Part shown: positions 21,801-36,800 of the stretch, piece after piece | Layout of the letters: each line of letters starts with the position of its first letter | Position numbering within the stretch: position 1 is the first letter of the stretch | NCBI GenBank assembly: GCA_037176725.1 | Contig: JAZBRS010000049.1 | Location: 16,944,001 to 17,008,000, forward strand | From: Posidonia oceanica | Lineage: Eukaryota > Streptophyta > Magnoliopsida > Alismatales > Posidoniaceae | Direction of reading: 5' to 3' | DNA length: 64,000 nt | Made by a program: the position numbers and the translations under genes | Notes under the pieces: generated by a model | Told to the model about the DNA's origin: nothing | Seen by the model: only the letters and a program-made list of their open reading frames with translations | Databases searched by the model: none

Positions 21801-24800
21801 GAATTTAAATATGGCCTTTTAATTTGTTGTGAACTTATGATGGCTAAACAAGTTCTTGTAGCTTCAAAGTGACTGTGTTATTTCTCAGGTAGCCATTGCA
21901 TTTTATTTATCAAATTTGTTTTTTGATAAACTTGTACTTTAGGATATCCTACGTACTCTTTGTGGGTATCACTTACGGTTTTGTTCTCAGGAAGCAATAA
22001 CATTGAAGGGCTATGTGTTCTTACGCATTGATGGTACCACCAAAATCTCAGAAAGAGAGAGGATTGTCATTGTCAGTGTTTTGGTTAATTCAGAATACAT
22101 GCATTCTGTAGTTTTAATTTATTTGCAATGTTAATTATTGTCTTATTCATATTAGGATTTCCAAGAGGGTGCTGCTCCGATCTTTTTATTAACATCACGG
22201 GTTGGTGGCCTTGGTCTTACACTTACGAAAGCAGATCGTGTTATTGTTGCTGACCCAGCATGGAATCCAAGGTAAGCTGATTTAACTAACTGCATAATTG
22301 TAGCATAACTTGGTGGTACACTTGTAGATGGATACATTTGCATCAAAAATACATTTGACACATTTGGGATAATAGTCAATGAGCTATGCTTTGTTTGGTA
22401 GTTCCACTAAATTAAACTCCCACTAAAGTTGATCTTTACATCATATACAGAATCATAAACCTACCTTATGTTTCAAAATCTTCTAAAACTTGGATTTCTC
22501 CAAGGGTCTATTTAGTAACGATTATTGGGACTAACTTTTCAAAAAAAGCACTTGTTTCTGAAAACCTAAATCAAACATTATTTTTTACGCCAGATTATTT
22601 TAATATGCTAGCTTCTCATTTATGCATAAAAGCTTTCAAAAATGCTAATTTTTAAAAACAGTAAAGATTAGTTTTTTTGAAAACACTGCTTATTTTCCCA
22701 TAAGCGTTACCAAACGCTACTTAAGAAAATTTTGGTGGAAGGTCCGTATATGATCCATATGTCATTCTTATGTGTCAAAACTCAAGGTTATAAATATCAG
22801 TAGTTCAGTATGATATGATAGATCTTTGTCCTATATTCTCATAAATACAGTGCATTAAGACGATATAGATCCATAGATAATCAATGGTGTATGAAAACTC
22901 CACCATATCAACAAAACCCATGATGATGGATAATACTAGTATACAACATTATTTTAAGACGTGACCTTGATAAAAAATGCAAATATTGATTACCATGAGT
23001 CAGAAAAACAAGCTCAGTGCTTCATTGTTTTGACCATCAGTTTGTTGTGCTACCTTTGCAACAATAATACATTCACATTTAATTATGATAAATTTGTTAG
23101 TTGCTTTAGTGGCCTCAAATAAGATTTTGTTGCTCTTGGATTAATCCGTCTGTATTTGGTAGGCTAGAATTGGTTAAACATATCTATTAATATCAATTTA
23201 CTAGCAGATATCTAGTGACACTCAATCATGGTTTTAAATGTTGGTTTCATGTTCATACAAAAATAGGAAACATGGCAGAGATCGGTGGAAATACGGTAAA
23301 TTTATGGAAGTCCATGAAAATAGTAAAAAAACTTTAAATTTCGATTTGAAACTTTAGGATAAGCTAAAGTAAGCAATAATCTATATCTAAGGCTACTTAG
23401 ATTCACTTTCTAAACATATATCACATTAAAATACATTAAACTTAATATAAATATCCCGAAGCATAAATAATATCTAAAGATACTTAATAAATGTATAAAT
23501 CATACCTAAAAATGCTTAGTATATGTTTAAAATGAAGAGTTTTCACAATATTTATTATGGAGAGAAAGTAGAGATGAGAGAATACCCAAGTGTTGAAGAT
23601 GTAGAATCTGATTGAGGAACACCCAAGTATGCGATTATATGTGTCTACGGATTTGTATCCTATTCTCAATACTAAGTTAGGATGAGCAAGCAACAACAAA
23701 GGACAGGGGAGCAACCAACAACATGAAGGAGAAGCAATAGCCAACAATAGGAACTTGTGTCGACCATGTCCGTTTACAACATGAAGGAGAAGCAATAGCC
23801 AACTCGGCTGACACTGGGGTGTGACATTTGGTGTTTCTAGAAATACCAACAAAAATCGTGTCTATATATTTGAATTGAAACCCGACATGTGTGAACGAAA
23901 TTTCACTGACATGTGTCGACATTTCGAACTATGCACTCAATATAAGAATTCCTTTAAAAAACCATAAGGACATCAAGTGCTTATGAAACTTTGGCAATAG
24001 TTTCATTGAATTAAATCATGTTTAATTTTGGTGAATCAGGATAATTTCGAATTATGTTTTATTGGTTACAATTGAGCTTATTTCCTCCCTGATAATGGTA
24101 ATTCAGACTTTATTTTGAAGTCGCATCCACATTTTATAATAGGCTTTTGTTTTGGAAAATACGATCAGTTGTATTCAACTAAGTTGAGTTGACTGAGTTA
24201 AAGAAACCAACAGGCAGATTGTAATCTATGTCTAACAGTCTCATAAGCTCGAGTTGGTGATGGCATTAATGGAGCAAATCATTTCCTCTGTTGTTTGATG
24301 TCAAGCTTTAAGAATACTATGTCAATTTGCATGTTAAAAGAAGTAGCATCATTCAAATCAAATTCCAGACCTAAGATATTGAATTTTATTATTTCTTTAA
24401 AATCAAATTTACTAGGTTTTCTATCTATAGATACTTTAGGGGTTTTGAGATATATACCCTCACAAAACATGCATAATATATCCTCACAAACATGTGTAAT
24501 CATGGCTTTAGCCCGGTATGTTTCAGACAGCATTTCATCTCTTGATGTAGTAGCTGTTGAATGTACAGTACGGACAGCCAGAGTGTGGACCGTGCATATC
24601 GAATTGGGCAAAAGAAGGATGTGCTTGTTTACAGATTGATGACATGTGGAACTATTGAAGAAAAGATATACAGAATGCAGGTCAGATTTGATGTACTTCA
24701 AAAGTCAATACCATAATGAGGCACTACTTGTTAAATAGTACTTTATCTGCTGATATGATATAATTTATACCATGTCCATAACATTTATTGCTACAGCTGG

Positions 24801-27800
24801 ACTGCTAAATGCCATTAGATATGTTTTCTTTTCTGCATATTTCCTTTATATGTAATTATATACTAGAGAAAACTAGAACAAAATGATCATTTTTACTATA
24901 CAACTGTAATTATATTATTGATGGTTTATAAAATATCTCACTTCTTGTAGTGCCCATTCATAGCAATCCACGTCCCTTTCTTTCACTGGCTATTTTATTA
25001 GGCTGGGATTCCACGACCACCAAGTTTACTCGTATGAGAAGCATGTGGAAAAATCTAGCTCTGTTTATTTTTTAGACTAAATTCATTGTTCCAAAAAACG
25101 AAAAAAAGCTGCTGTTTAAATGCCACTTAAACGTTTTTTATATGGCACAATTTCATTTTGCACTCATACGATCTTTACATGGACGACTGTTTAGAGGTAT
25201 CTCGTCTGTTTAAAATGTTTTTTTTAAAGTAAAAAATGGCTGTTTTTTCTTTTAAAAAATGATCATTTTCTGATAGTATGACGTTGACTTCTTGTCATTG
25301 ATATATTTTGATTATCTAGGTACTTTTAGTTGTGTATTTAAGCTTGTCGCTTATTTAATTTATGTTTTCGAATACAATTACTCATGGTTGAATGGTAATT
25401 ACACACTCGTAGTTGAATGATAAACATACGTATTCAACTATTCAAAACTTCAAGTTATGTGTTTTGAATTAAATAACTTGTGTTTCAATGATAAATTTAT
25501 ATATTTAGGTTTTTTCATGAACGTTCTTGGTTGTATGCATGTCATACATTTTTTATTTCGATTGTTTTTTCATTAAATGTCATTTTAAACCCCCATTTTT
25601 TGAAAAATATTTAGAAAGGCAATCCCTGTAGAGGCTGTTTTCCTTTTTTCAAAAAACATTGACTAAATTAAAGTAGTCACTCAATCCCTCTGTCAGAAAG
25701 GGAAAATAGAAAAGCATAGCATTGAAAAAAAAAATCCAAATCTTTCTAAAATTTTGAGGATTAATTAGATGGTACATAATTGGGTATATGAATCAATGCC
25801 AATTGTCCGCTAACACGATCATATAATTGATAAATTTTACACCCTCCTCGATTATTTGTGTTGAAAAGGATTCATTCGAGCTCATTTTTTATATGCAGTA
25901 TAGATGGTGAAATTACTGTAAGATTCTACTTTATAGACCAAATAGAGTTACAGGCTTAGTGACTACCCTCTCTGTCCATGTTGTTTGATATTATACATGC
26001 AGATCATTTTTTGTTCCTTCATCAACAATAATTATTAACTCTTGCTGGTTTTGTGTATAAACACATGATTATGAAATACTTGCTCAGGTTTTCAAGGGTG
26101 GTTTGTTTAAAATTGCGACAGAGCAAAAAGACCAGACTCGCTACTTCAGCCAAAAGGTAGGCATGATAATAGAAACTTCTAGTAAGTCCATATCATCGTG
26201 TCTTTTCTAGTCTCATCCGTTCTGTTTTGGTGTATTTCTGTCATCATGATTTTCCTTATTATTTCAGGATCTTCAAGAGCTCTTCAGTCTCCCAAAGCAG
26301 GGATTTGATGTCTCACTTACTCGGCAACAGTTGCATGCGGAACATGATCATCAACATCACATGTATGATTTCATATTTTCCCCTTGATTACCTAGGTTTC
26401 TGTAATACCTTCGTGATATTATTTTGTCATGACAGCACGCATGCCATACTTTGTAAATTACCAATTGCGTAGCTTATTCAACCAATAACTAAATTCATCT
26501 GCCTATTCTATTGGTGCAGTTCAAGTTTTGTCATCTAGAAATCTATTGACATTAACAGTTGACAACCTAAAATTTTCTTCCTATTGTTATATGCAAGAGT
26601 AGATTTGTATCTAGAAGTTTCTTTTAACTGTAGTGAATGAAAATGCTCAAGATCTCTATTTGTCTAGTAATTTTATTTAACCTTTACAATAGAAAACCAA
26701 ACGAAAATTTGAATTTATTTCTCTAGTCACTATCTAATTGAAAATGTTTGTTTTATATATTTGTCTAATTATATTTTAACTTTACAATAGGAAAAATAAT
26801 AAATTCTGAATTCATTTCTTTAATCATTACTTGGATTACAAGAACTTTGCCTTAAAATATAGATTATTTTTTGCACAAAGAAATAATTCAAATTAAGTTA
26901 GATCCGAAAGAGGGAAGATTGAGGACTTATGTTCAATAGTGTCACCATAGTTATCATGGTGTCAAGGCACCATGATGACAAGCAAGGGCACTTTGGCGCA
27001 CCTAGGCACCTTAGGCGATCCATAAATGGGGTTGTTTACCCTATTTCATGGTATATATGCATTACTTTGTCCAACTTAAACTATGTTAAACACTTAATAA
27101 CATTGAAATATACAAAACATAGGAAGATTTAAATAAAGATATCGTCGGATTAACCAAAAAAAGAAAAAATTTACATCAAACAAAGTGATTAGGCATGTGT
27201 AGGCGCTCACCAAGGTGTACACTTAATTAAAAAATGTCATGGTGCCTGGGCTCCTTAACCCAAGAAGGTGCCACTTTGGTGCCCACCTTAATAACTATGA
27301 GTATCACTATAGTATAACATCATTGAAATCTACCATGCCTCTCGTGATCCTCATGTCTACTCCATTTTTGTCATCAATGAAGTGATTACATTTAAATCAC
27401 CTTCAATGACCACTCTATGTGTCCCCATTTCACCAAGGGGCTTCAATTGATACCAAAAGGAATTGCCTTCTTGTGTTAATGCCACTCGTGAACATGTCAT
27501 TGTTCCATATACTCACAATTCCACTTGTAGATCTTACTGAACCCTTTAAAAAAAAACTTAATGCCATGCCCTTGCAATAGCTCAACAAATAGGTAGTTCA
27601 ATAAACTCAAGTTTAGTTTCTTAAAGATACAATGTTAGGTTTTGACCTCCTAATGCTATTACTAGAAAAGAGAATCATAATTTGTTATTGTGATTAGGGA
27701 TTACAGATGTGTATATATAATAATAATTAGGGTAAATGGATATCCATTTACCCAACTACTGCACTAGCACTCCTCCTCAAGTTGGTGCATATATCTAACA

Positions 27801-30800
27801 TGTCTAGCTTGTTACATAAAGACTAAAAAACAGTAACACTCAATCCTTTAGTAAAAATATCAACTAATTATTCAGGAGTATATGGAGTAGGGATAATCTC
27901 TTTTGCAACTGTCTCTCACATAGTGACAATCTACTTAAATGTGTTTTATACGTTCATGAAATGTTGGGTTGTTTGCAATGAAAATGGTAGTTTGGTTATC
28001 ACAATGCATTAGTATAGGCAGTTGCACTGTGATGACTATATAGGGGAAAATGTCTTTGCATAGTCATCACTAAAGGTTTGTGTGAAGCATTTAGCTACTA
28101 GTCTCACTTTGTATTATCAATGGAGCCATTTGGTCGATACTTTATAGCAAACACTCATCTACAACCAACAAACGTGGAGTCATGAGGAAGAATCAGTTAC
28201 CAAATGCCTCGGGACCGTAATGCCTGTATCTCCTCATTTATAGTAGTCTTCCGGTGAAAAATTTATAGAACCTCTAAGTAGTTCCTGAGAAGAGACTTAA
28301 AAGAAACAGACAAAGCAAAGTAGCAAAAAGTAGGGTGAAGACGATCATAAGATACAAAGTGAGAGATAGGATGAGCAGTAATGAATCGTTTACCTTGACG
28401 TATATCAATCAGAAGGGCAAGATCATGTGGAGTTAAATCTACAGGTGTAGAAGTTGCATCGGTCGGTGGTGAAGTTGGTTGACCTCCCCGATGGCGACGA
28501 GTATATACCTATAAAAGGTGAGAAGCTTGAGAAATAATAGCAGTGTTAGTGTTATCAGACATTGGACTGTCAATAGGAATGGGAACAGGAACAATGATAT
28601 GTGCCTTACTAGGTGAAGAGTGCTTAAAAAAAGGTTTGGACTTAGAAAAGGTGACACAAGTTAATATTAAATGTCGTCTGAGAGAAGGATTATAGTACCT
28701 ATAGCCTGAGTCCTAAAATACCCAACAAAGACACACTTGATAGATTTGAGAGACAGTTTGTCAAGTCTAGGAGAGAGATCCTGAACATAGTAAATACAAC
28801 CAAAGATACGAGAAGAAAGATGAAAAAAAGTGTTATCTGGACACAAACGACAAAGAAGAACGTTCCCAAAAAGAACAACAGAAGGCATCCTATTAATGAG
28901 GTAGGATGTAGTAAGAATATCAGATTAAAGATATTTGGGTACATTCATTTGAATAATAAGAGTATGGATAACATAAAAAATATGACGATGTTTACGTTTA
29001 ACAACTTCATTTTGTTGAGATGTATGTAGATAGGAAGTTTGGTGTAAGATACCTAATGAGGCATAAAACTTAGTAATATCAAATTGAACATATTCTAAAG
29101 CATTATCAATGCGAAACAAACAAGAAGCAAAAAATTGAAATTTTATTTCATTGGAAAATTTCTTGATTACATCAGACATATGAGTCCTATCTTTAAGCAA
29201 ATACACCCATAATATCCTAGAATAATCATCAACAAACACAATATAATAGCGAAACCTAGAGACAGAAGACACACGAGCAGACCAGGTATCAGAATGAATT
29301 AACTCAAAAGGACTACTACTAACAAAGTTAGATTGATGACGGTAGGAAGTACGATGATGTTTTTCTAACTCATATGACTCACACTCAAAAGATTTCTATG
29401 ATAAGGCTTGCTGAAGCTTACTATGACATGGATGACCTAAACGATAGTGCCACAAAAGAGATGACTTAGGCTTGGAAATCGAACATAGAAGGTCTGTAGG
29501 AATATCATTTTGCACCAGCAAATAGAGGCCACAACCAGCTTCATCGCCTAAATCCATCCTCTTTCCTTTTTGCAGATCCCAAAAGACATAGTGATCAAGG
29601 TTCAAAACATCGATGTTGTGTCGGACTTCGATCCGACAGAAATAAGAAACGTATCAGACATCGGTGGAAACACGGTAATTTTACGGAAGTTCATAAAAAT
29701 GGTCAAAAAACTTCGAATTTTGCTTTGAAACTCTAGGATAAGCTAAAGTAAACAATAATCTACATTTAAGACTACTTAGATCAACTTTCTAAACATGTAT
29801 CATGTTGAAATACACTATATGGACTTAATACAAATATTCTAAAGCATAAATAATATGTAAAAAAACTTAATAAATGTTTATTAACAAAAGTACTCATAAA
29901 ATATACCTCATATATGCTTAATACCAGAAAGAATGTCTTGGTTCATTAATATGTTCTTGTTGTTCAGTTTGGTTGTGGTCACGATGAATTTGTTGACGAA
30001 TTTGGGACTTCCTCCACAACACGAAGTTGTTCCAAGACATGTAAGTATAATGTCTGGTATTCCATGACATAGTGGTGATAATCTGACATTGGCAGCCGAA
30101 TCAGGAACCTTATTGGTGGATAATGTGCAATAAAAACTTGTTGAGGCTCTTGAGGGAAGTAATGTTTACTTGGAGGACCTTGATGAGGTTGCTGCTCATG
30201 TTCTGTTTGTTGTGGTGCATAGTTGAAGATGGAGCTCGTATCCCATTCACTTTGTTGGCTTGGGACATTGGATGATGAAGTTCTCGTCCATCCACTTTCA
30301 AAGGCATAATCCGATTGTCCATAAGAATGAGCTCCAAAAGAGCTGTAGTTATAAGAGTATGTAGGATTTTGAATATTCAAAGAGTCAAGTGACTCTAATA
30401 AACTATCTTTAGTCTGGCTACTCTAAGAATCTAAATTTTTTGCTGTATTTTCACGAGACTTTCTTCTATAATGATATGGCAAAGGATCAGGTCTTGATGG
30501 TTGTCGGACTCCATGATGCTCATCCTGCGTGGCATGTGTGAATTCAACTTCTCCTGTGAATGGGTTAAGTGGCATTTGACTTGCTCATCGTACGTCTTCA
30601 GTTCCAACATATACACTGTCACCGCCTTCATCATCGTCTGGTGGTTGTGAGGAATCATCTGTATCACTCTCACTACCTAATCTTGGAGTTCCATTACGAG
30701 AATGCTCTGATGAACTTATGTATTTTTCAACATCAACGTCCATTTCAGTAGCAATTCTTGAGCTTGGTCTACCTTATTCTTCATCTAGCATTGGTTGTCC

Positions 30801-33800
30801 ATTTTCTTGCAACCACTCAAGCATAGGATCCTCATCTTCGTCCTCATTGTATATATATGCCAAATCAATTCGGTCCATCTGTTCCTTATCTTCTCTCTCT
30901 CTTATATGTTTCATTCTCAGCCTCATGTTATAGTGCATAAACACATGATCATTTAATCTTTGAGTTCCTAATCTGTTTCTTCTTTTTGTATGGATAAGAT
31001 TAAATGTGCTCCAATTTCTTTTACATCCGGAAGCTGAGGCAGTTTGAGATAAAATCTTAATTGCAATTTTTCTTAGATTTGGAGCTTCTGTTCCATTCAA
31101 CATCCACCATTCACCTGAAATAGGATATTAGATTATTAGTTTATTACGTATATTATGATGTAATGTTATGAACTAGAATAAATAATATTGAAATCCTTAC
31201 TTGCAGTCATTAAAGCACGACCACGAATCGCTTGAGGATCTTCAAATCCAAACATTTGGTTCCTAAAGTGTTTTATTTCATTCATGGCTTGTATTTGATT
31301 GTCTACATTTGACTCCAATTTCTTTATCACCATTCTCATGGAAGATAATAAATTTGACCGATTCCCGAGTTCATGATCATATTGGAACTGCGGGTTTAGG
31401 TAGTATGCTTCAATGACAAGAAAAAGTCATTAAGCAACAAATTTTAATGTAAACATAATTATGACAAATATAAATCTATATATCAAACCACTTACCAGCT
31501 TCATGCAGAGGGTGAAGAAGCATGTTGGACCATCTGTCTTCGATAATCTTCAAGTATCCCTTTGAAGTTCTAGATGCTGCATCTTTCATCAACTTCATTG
31601 CTTCATACAAGAAATTCATTGTAGGTTTCTTATCATCATCCACCAAGCGAAGAACTTTTGAAACTGGTTTCATTATGTTCACAACCTTTCGAACGTCTTC
31701 TCAAAAAGACTGACTATTAATGATAGCATTTATTCTCCGACCAATAGGAGTATCACTCATGATATTTGTACCACACTTGTGAATTAAACATGTACTTCAA
31801 CCCATTTCTTTTATCAATCATTGATTGGAGAGCAATAAAATTTGTGGCAAATCGAGTAACTCCAGGTCGAATCAAGTCACCACCACAACACTTAGGTAAT
31901 CTCATAAAGGCCAATAAGTAAGAGTGGTTGTAAATGAAGTTTGTTATAACCTTAGCTTCTCTAACAGTCTTCGCCACCAACTTTGTCTTCTCAAAGTCCT
32001 TAAGCATGAGATCAATATAATGAGTCGCACATGGTATCCAATAGATAGGATACTTGGACATGATTTTTTCACCGGTCTTTTTGAAGTTACTGCCATTATC
32101 GGTGACAATCTGAACCACATTTGATACTCCCATTTGCTTAATAACTTCCATTATTTGCTTGTAAATGTATCTATGATATCTGATAACATCAGAAGTATCA
32201 ATGGAATTTAAAAAAATTGTACGGCCATCACAGTAGACCATGAAGTTAATGATTTGTTTTCTGGTTGTACTTGTCCAACCATCATACATAATAGTAATCC
32301 CATATTCTGGTCATTGTCGTTTCAAGCTTCCAATGTAGTTTTCTAACTCTTCCTTCTCTGATTTAAGATACTTGTTCATTATCTCATATTCAGTTGGTGC
32401 TTTTACTCCCGTACCTTCTTTGGCCGTTACATCAAGCATATGTTGTAAATACGGTCCATTTGTAGTATTTGCCGGAATAGCATTGAAAAACATATATTTG
32501 GCTACAGCTTGGCCAACTTTCTCTCTTGCATTTCCAAACATGTCTTTGATAGTCTTCTGCTTCGACTTTTCAGTTCTACATGTTGTTAAATCTGGGCTGT
32601 CATATCTTTGACTGTACGTTCTAAACATTCCTGTAATGCATTTTCCCTTGTCTTTCTGTGCATTGCCACTACCACTTCCATTTCCCCTGATACTTCCAGA
32701 ACGATGGAATATTTGAATTTGCTCTCTATGCCATTTTTCATTTATTGATTCCATTACAGCTTTCCTATACATGTCTCTCTCATCTTGAGTTTGATAATCT
32801 GGAGGATACACCGTATCTTCATCTGATTCTAGTACCATGACGGACTCACGCTCTTCTTCATTAAACAAAATCCTCTTGAATCTTTCATCTCTTTTCGTCC
32901 TATCACTTTTCTTGGATTTTGTGTCCTTTAGTAACTCTCTCATCTGATCATGAACAAGAGTTGGACATGACTTGCACTTGTTGACATTGCTGTATCCACT
33001 AACAAGATGTTGCTTCAATTTTGTAATACCACTTATCATTCTCTTTCCACAGTACTTGCATTTTGTTTTCTGTCTGTTGTTGTTGATAGGATATCCGTGC
33101 AACCATCCTGGATCATCAGATCTAGCAACTCTCTCCTCATTGCCACTTCCATTACTTTGATATCCATGACCATTAGAACTCGATATTATGAAGACTGAAA
33201 ACAAAAAATTAAATGAGTTTAACTATAGGAGAAAATACACATGCATTTAAAATATGTTTCCTTATTTTTTTACAATTTTTTGAGATATTTTATTTAATAA
33301 TTTGTACATTTAATACTATTTCTGATTTTCTGCAAAATTTTGAAAATATTTTCATTTTTATTGATTTTTTATGAATTTATAGAAATTTTAGGTTAGATTT
33401 GACCTTTATTAGGTTAGATCTATGTAATATCTATGTAATATCAAGTTATTAACATTAAAATTCTAAATATTTTACTGATTTTTAATGATTTTATAGAAAT
33501 TTTAAGTTAGATTTTACCTTTATTAGGTTAGATCTATGTAATATCCATGTAATATCAAGTTATTAACATTAAAATTATAAATATTTTACTGATTTTTTAT
33601 TTACTGATTTTTAATGATTTTATAGAAATTTTAGGTTAGATTTTACCTTTATTAAGTTAGATCTATGTAATATCAAGTTATTAACATTAAAATTATAAAT
33701 ATTTTACTGATTTTTAATGATTTTATAGAAATTTTAGGTTAGATTTTATCTTTATTAGGTTAGATCTATGTAATATCCATGTAATATCAAGTTATTAACA

Positions 33801-36800
33801 TTAAAATACAATAAAAACATGCAAAAATAAAAATATTATATACAAAAACCTAAGATCTATGTGTTTTTATGGTAGATCTATTTAATATACCTAAGAATTA
33901 TATCAAAACAAAAGATGGAAGCGTTAATTCCTAAGATCTAAGTGCAATATGTAAATCTACATGGAATTTGCTGAAAAATCAAGAGATCTAAGTATATTAT
34001 CTGTTTACCTTAGGGAAAAAAGGGAGGAGAGTAGGAAACAACACTAAAGGTTATATTCTGAATTTTTGTAGAGAGCCTTTGACTGAATATTTATGTCAAA
34101 TTGCTCTGAGAAGAGTAGAGAAAAAGCTGTAAGAGAAAACCTTGAAGAAGAGTAGAGAACCCATGTAGATGAGAAGAAATGGAGATGATCTTACTTTGAA
34201 GAAGCTTGAGAAAACTTAAAGAGAAGAGCTTGAAGAAGAGAAGAATGGAGAAGTGCATGTCGGCTGAATCAAGAAGAACTAGAATCGTGAAGTTTGGAGC
34301 TGAATAAGGACAATTTTCCTGATTTTCACCTGTGTCGGCACAAATATTAGGGCGTGTCGGCCGACACGGGTTTTTGCTGAGTTGAAAATGCTGAGTGTCA
34401 GTCGACATAGGCGACATTTCGCTGACTTGGCAGACGACATCTGGTAAACCACGAAGTTCGCTTTAATATCGTGTCCTGATTTTTCATCTCCGACACGTGT
34501 CGATTTTTTGAACCTTGATAGTGATAAGGAAAGAAGGTCACTTTGCAGTATAAGTCTTTAGTGATAGCATTTATAGAAAGCAAATTGACAGGAAAATTTA
34601 GGACATAAAGGATTTTGTCAAGAGATAATTGTGAAGAGGTTTAAACAACCCTTTCAGCACACCTACAGGACATTGACAATAGCTGACAATTGTGACAAAG
34701 AAGTGAAAAGATTATGAGTACCTAACATGTGGTTTGTAACTCTGATTCTTTGATCCAAGAACTGTCCTTCGAGGCTAATGATGCATTAGTACCTGTTGTG
34801 GTAGCATAGGAAGCAGTGGTCGAGGACTGACTAGCCTGGAATTGAAGGAATCAGTCTGAGGAATAGTAACTGTCTCTGAAGTATCAACACCCTCAAGAGG
34901 ACTGTCGGTAGTGACATTTTAAACCTAAGAAGGTTTTCCCAAATTTCTCCTGCCATAGTCACATTTTCGGTTTCCATAGCCTTTGCTTGAAGATCATCCT
35001 TTACTATGTTCCTGACCTTGACCATGTGAAGAGTTAACTATGGTTGAGGAGTCCGAAGTGCCAGTCGACATCCCAGTAATGACTGGGAGAACATGTCCAA
35101 GGGTAGAGGAGAGCGTGGGAACTGTCTCAGCACTAAGAATTTGTCTACAGATCTGGGCAATCTCGGGATGAAGTGTTGATAAGAACTTGGGAACGACCAA
35201 GCCCTCTCGATACTCGTGCAGTGTTTTGACATCAGTAACCAATGGTTGGCTGATGAACCTCTAGCTCATCCATCCAGGCATGGAGCGAGGTGTACAGTTA
35301 CTGAAATGAGCGATCGTCTTGTTGAATAGAGAAGCTGCTTATGGATCTCAAAGACACGAGAGATGTTCTTGTTATGCTTATAGGTTTTCTTCAAAGTATC
35401 GATTTTCTTGGCAGGCGTAAGGAACGTGACATCTAAGGAGATGTTCTCCTCCATACTGTTGACCAGCCATGAAATTACACCACAATTTGCAGCAAACCAG
35501 TCACCATATGTGGGATCCTTTGGTAGTCGGGGTTCCTTAGTAATATGTTGTAGCTTCTTGTGAGCGCCCAGGAACACTGTGAAGGCTTTAGCCCAAAGAT
35601 GATAGTTCTTGCCATTCAGTTTAAAACTTGTACCATTGAGATTGCGCACCCAAGGATCATGTGAGGAGGAAGCCATTCCAGAGCCCAAACAGACACACAA
35701 CCACATAGCAACAGCCCACCAACACTGAATATAGGATTGCTGTAGTCATAGGTAAGACTATGAGGGAGATTCGACACATAGTTCAGGGGTTGCAGCAGCA
35801 TATGCTGCCACAAATCAGTCCATATAAGGCATGGACGTCAGCCACAAGAGGAGGAAGAGAGAGCACAGCCATCGGGGGGGGGGGGGGTGGGGTGTAGGAG
35901 AGAGCATTAGCGTTGGCGACATGTTGTGGCAGAGGCTAGGGTTTGAGGATCCTAACCTATGCTCTTGATACCATATTAGTGGAAAAGAGAATCATAATCT
36001 GTTATTATGATTAGGGATTACATATGTGTATATATAATAATGATTAGGATAAATGGATATCCATTTACCAAATTACTGCACTAACAAATACCATATTGAC
36101 AGACTCGGCAAGACAACATTTTCCCCCATCACTTAAGACACATGAGAAAAAAATTTCATGGAAAAAAAAAAAGAACCCGAAAGGCATACCCAAGACCCAA
36201 CCACACTACACCATTGAGTCAAAATCTTATAACTATATCCTCATCAAACTCTTGTCCCTAATGGTCCCTAACATTTTCTTAGTTTCTTTCATGATGCCTC
36301 AAGGCTAGTTTTATCATCATTGCATTTTCTGCTTTTTATATATGTTTTCATTCTAATAATCTTAAAGTCTCTTCACCTATCGTGTCGGTTCTGAAGAAAT
36401 TTAATTTTCAAAGACTAAAAAATGTTTGACCAACAAGAAATCTTACTAACCCTAAAATTTACTGTCAAACTTCAAACTAATGGTCAAAGTGGCTTCAAAC
36501 ATGAGAACGGTATGATAAAAATCTCAGAGTAGGAGTTCTTTGTAGGACAAACTTCTATTAAGCAGCAACAACGGAAAAGTCATAAGCTCAAGAAGAGTAT
36601 CATCAAAAAGAATAGAAAACTTTTATATAGAAGTTGTTGTACCCTCCAAGCCCAGTAGTATAATGTGGTTTTTGTGCTTCCTTCATATGTTCTTGCTTTG
36701 AATAAAAAGCTTATCGCAGTTTTTTAAGCCTGTGCTTATTCCTATGGTCATCTCACTGATCAGTTTGTAATTAAAATGGTTATTTTCGTTCAGGATTCCT

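Larger units (their letters stand above)
22272..24568 (+). other. CHR24 intron 14, 2.3 kb, holding two transposon-like inserts
   Basis: Apart from the hAT derivative at 23227-23933 and the possible MITE at 22505-22722, it is plain AT-rich intron. The minus and plus frames near 24280-24700 are shadows around exon 15 (24569-24680). Confidence 0.6.
29596..34517 (-). mobile_element. 4.9-kb hAT DNA transposon nested in the copia element
   Basis: A perfect 8-bp target duplication ATAGTGAT (29588-29595 and 34518-34525) bounds terminal inverted repeats CAAGGTTCAAAA...TTTTGAACCTTG. It encodes a BED-DUF659-hAT C-terminal transposase on the minus strand. Subterminal palindromes GTGTCGGCCGACAC (34354-34367) and CGACACGTGTCG (34491-34502) lie near the right end and may be transposase-binding sites. 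Eight-bp duplications and this domain set define the hAT superfamily. Confidence 0.95.
27657..36086 (-). mobile_element. Ty1/copia retrotransposon, internally deleted, split by a hAT insertion
   Basis: Two 113-bp LTRs (27657-27769 and 35974-36086) read TGTTAGTGCAGTA... on the minus strand and differ at roughly ten positions, so the copy is old. Target duplications AATGC and AATAC differ at one base. The primer-binding site beside the right LTR is TGGTATCAAGAGC on the minus strand (initiator-Met tRNA type). Without the hAT insert it is about 3.5 kb. From the right come gag, then after the hAT the GAG-pre-integrase (HYRLGHP), integrase core ([14 protein letters not shown]), part of the reverse transcriptase ([15 protein letters not shown]), a deletion near 28035, and the RNase H tail (CNKLDMLDI). 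All frames are broken. Confidence 0.88.
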
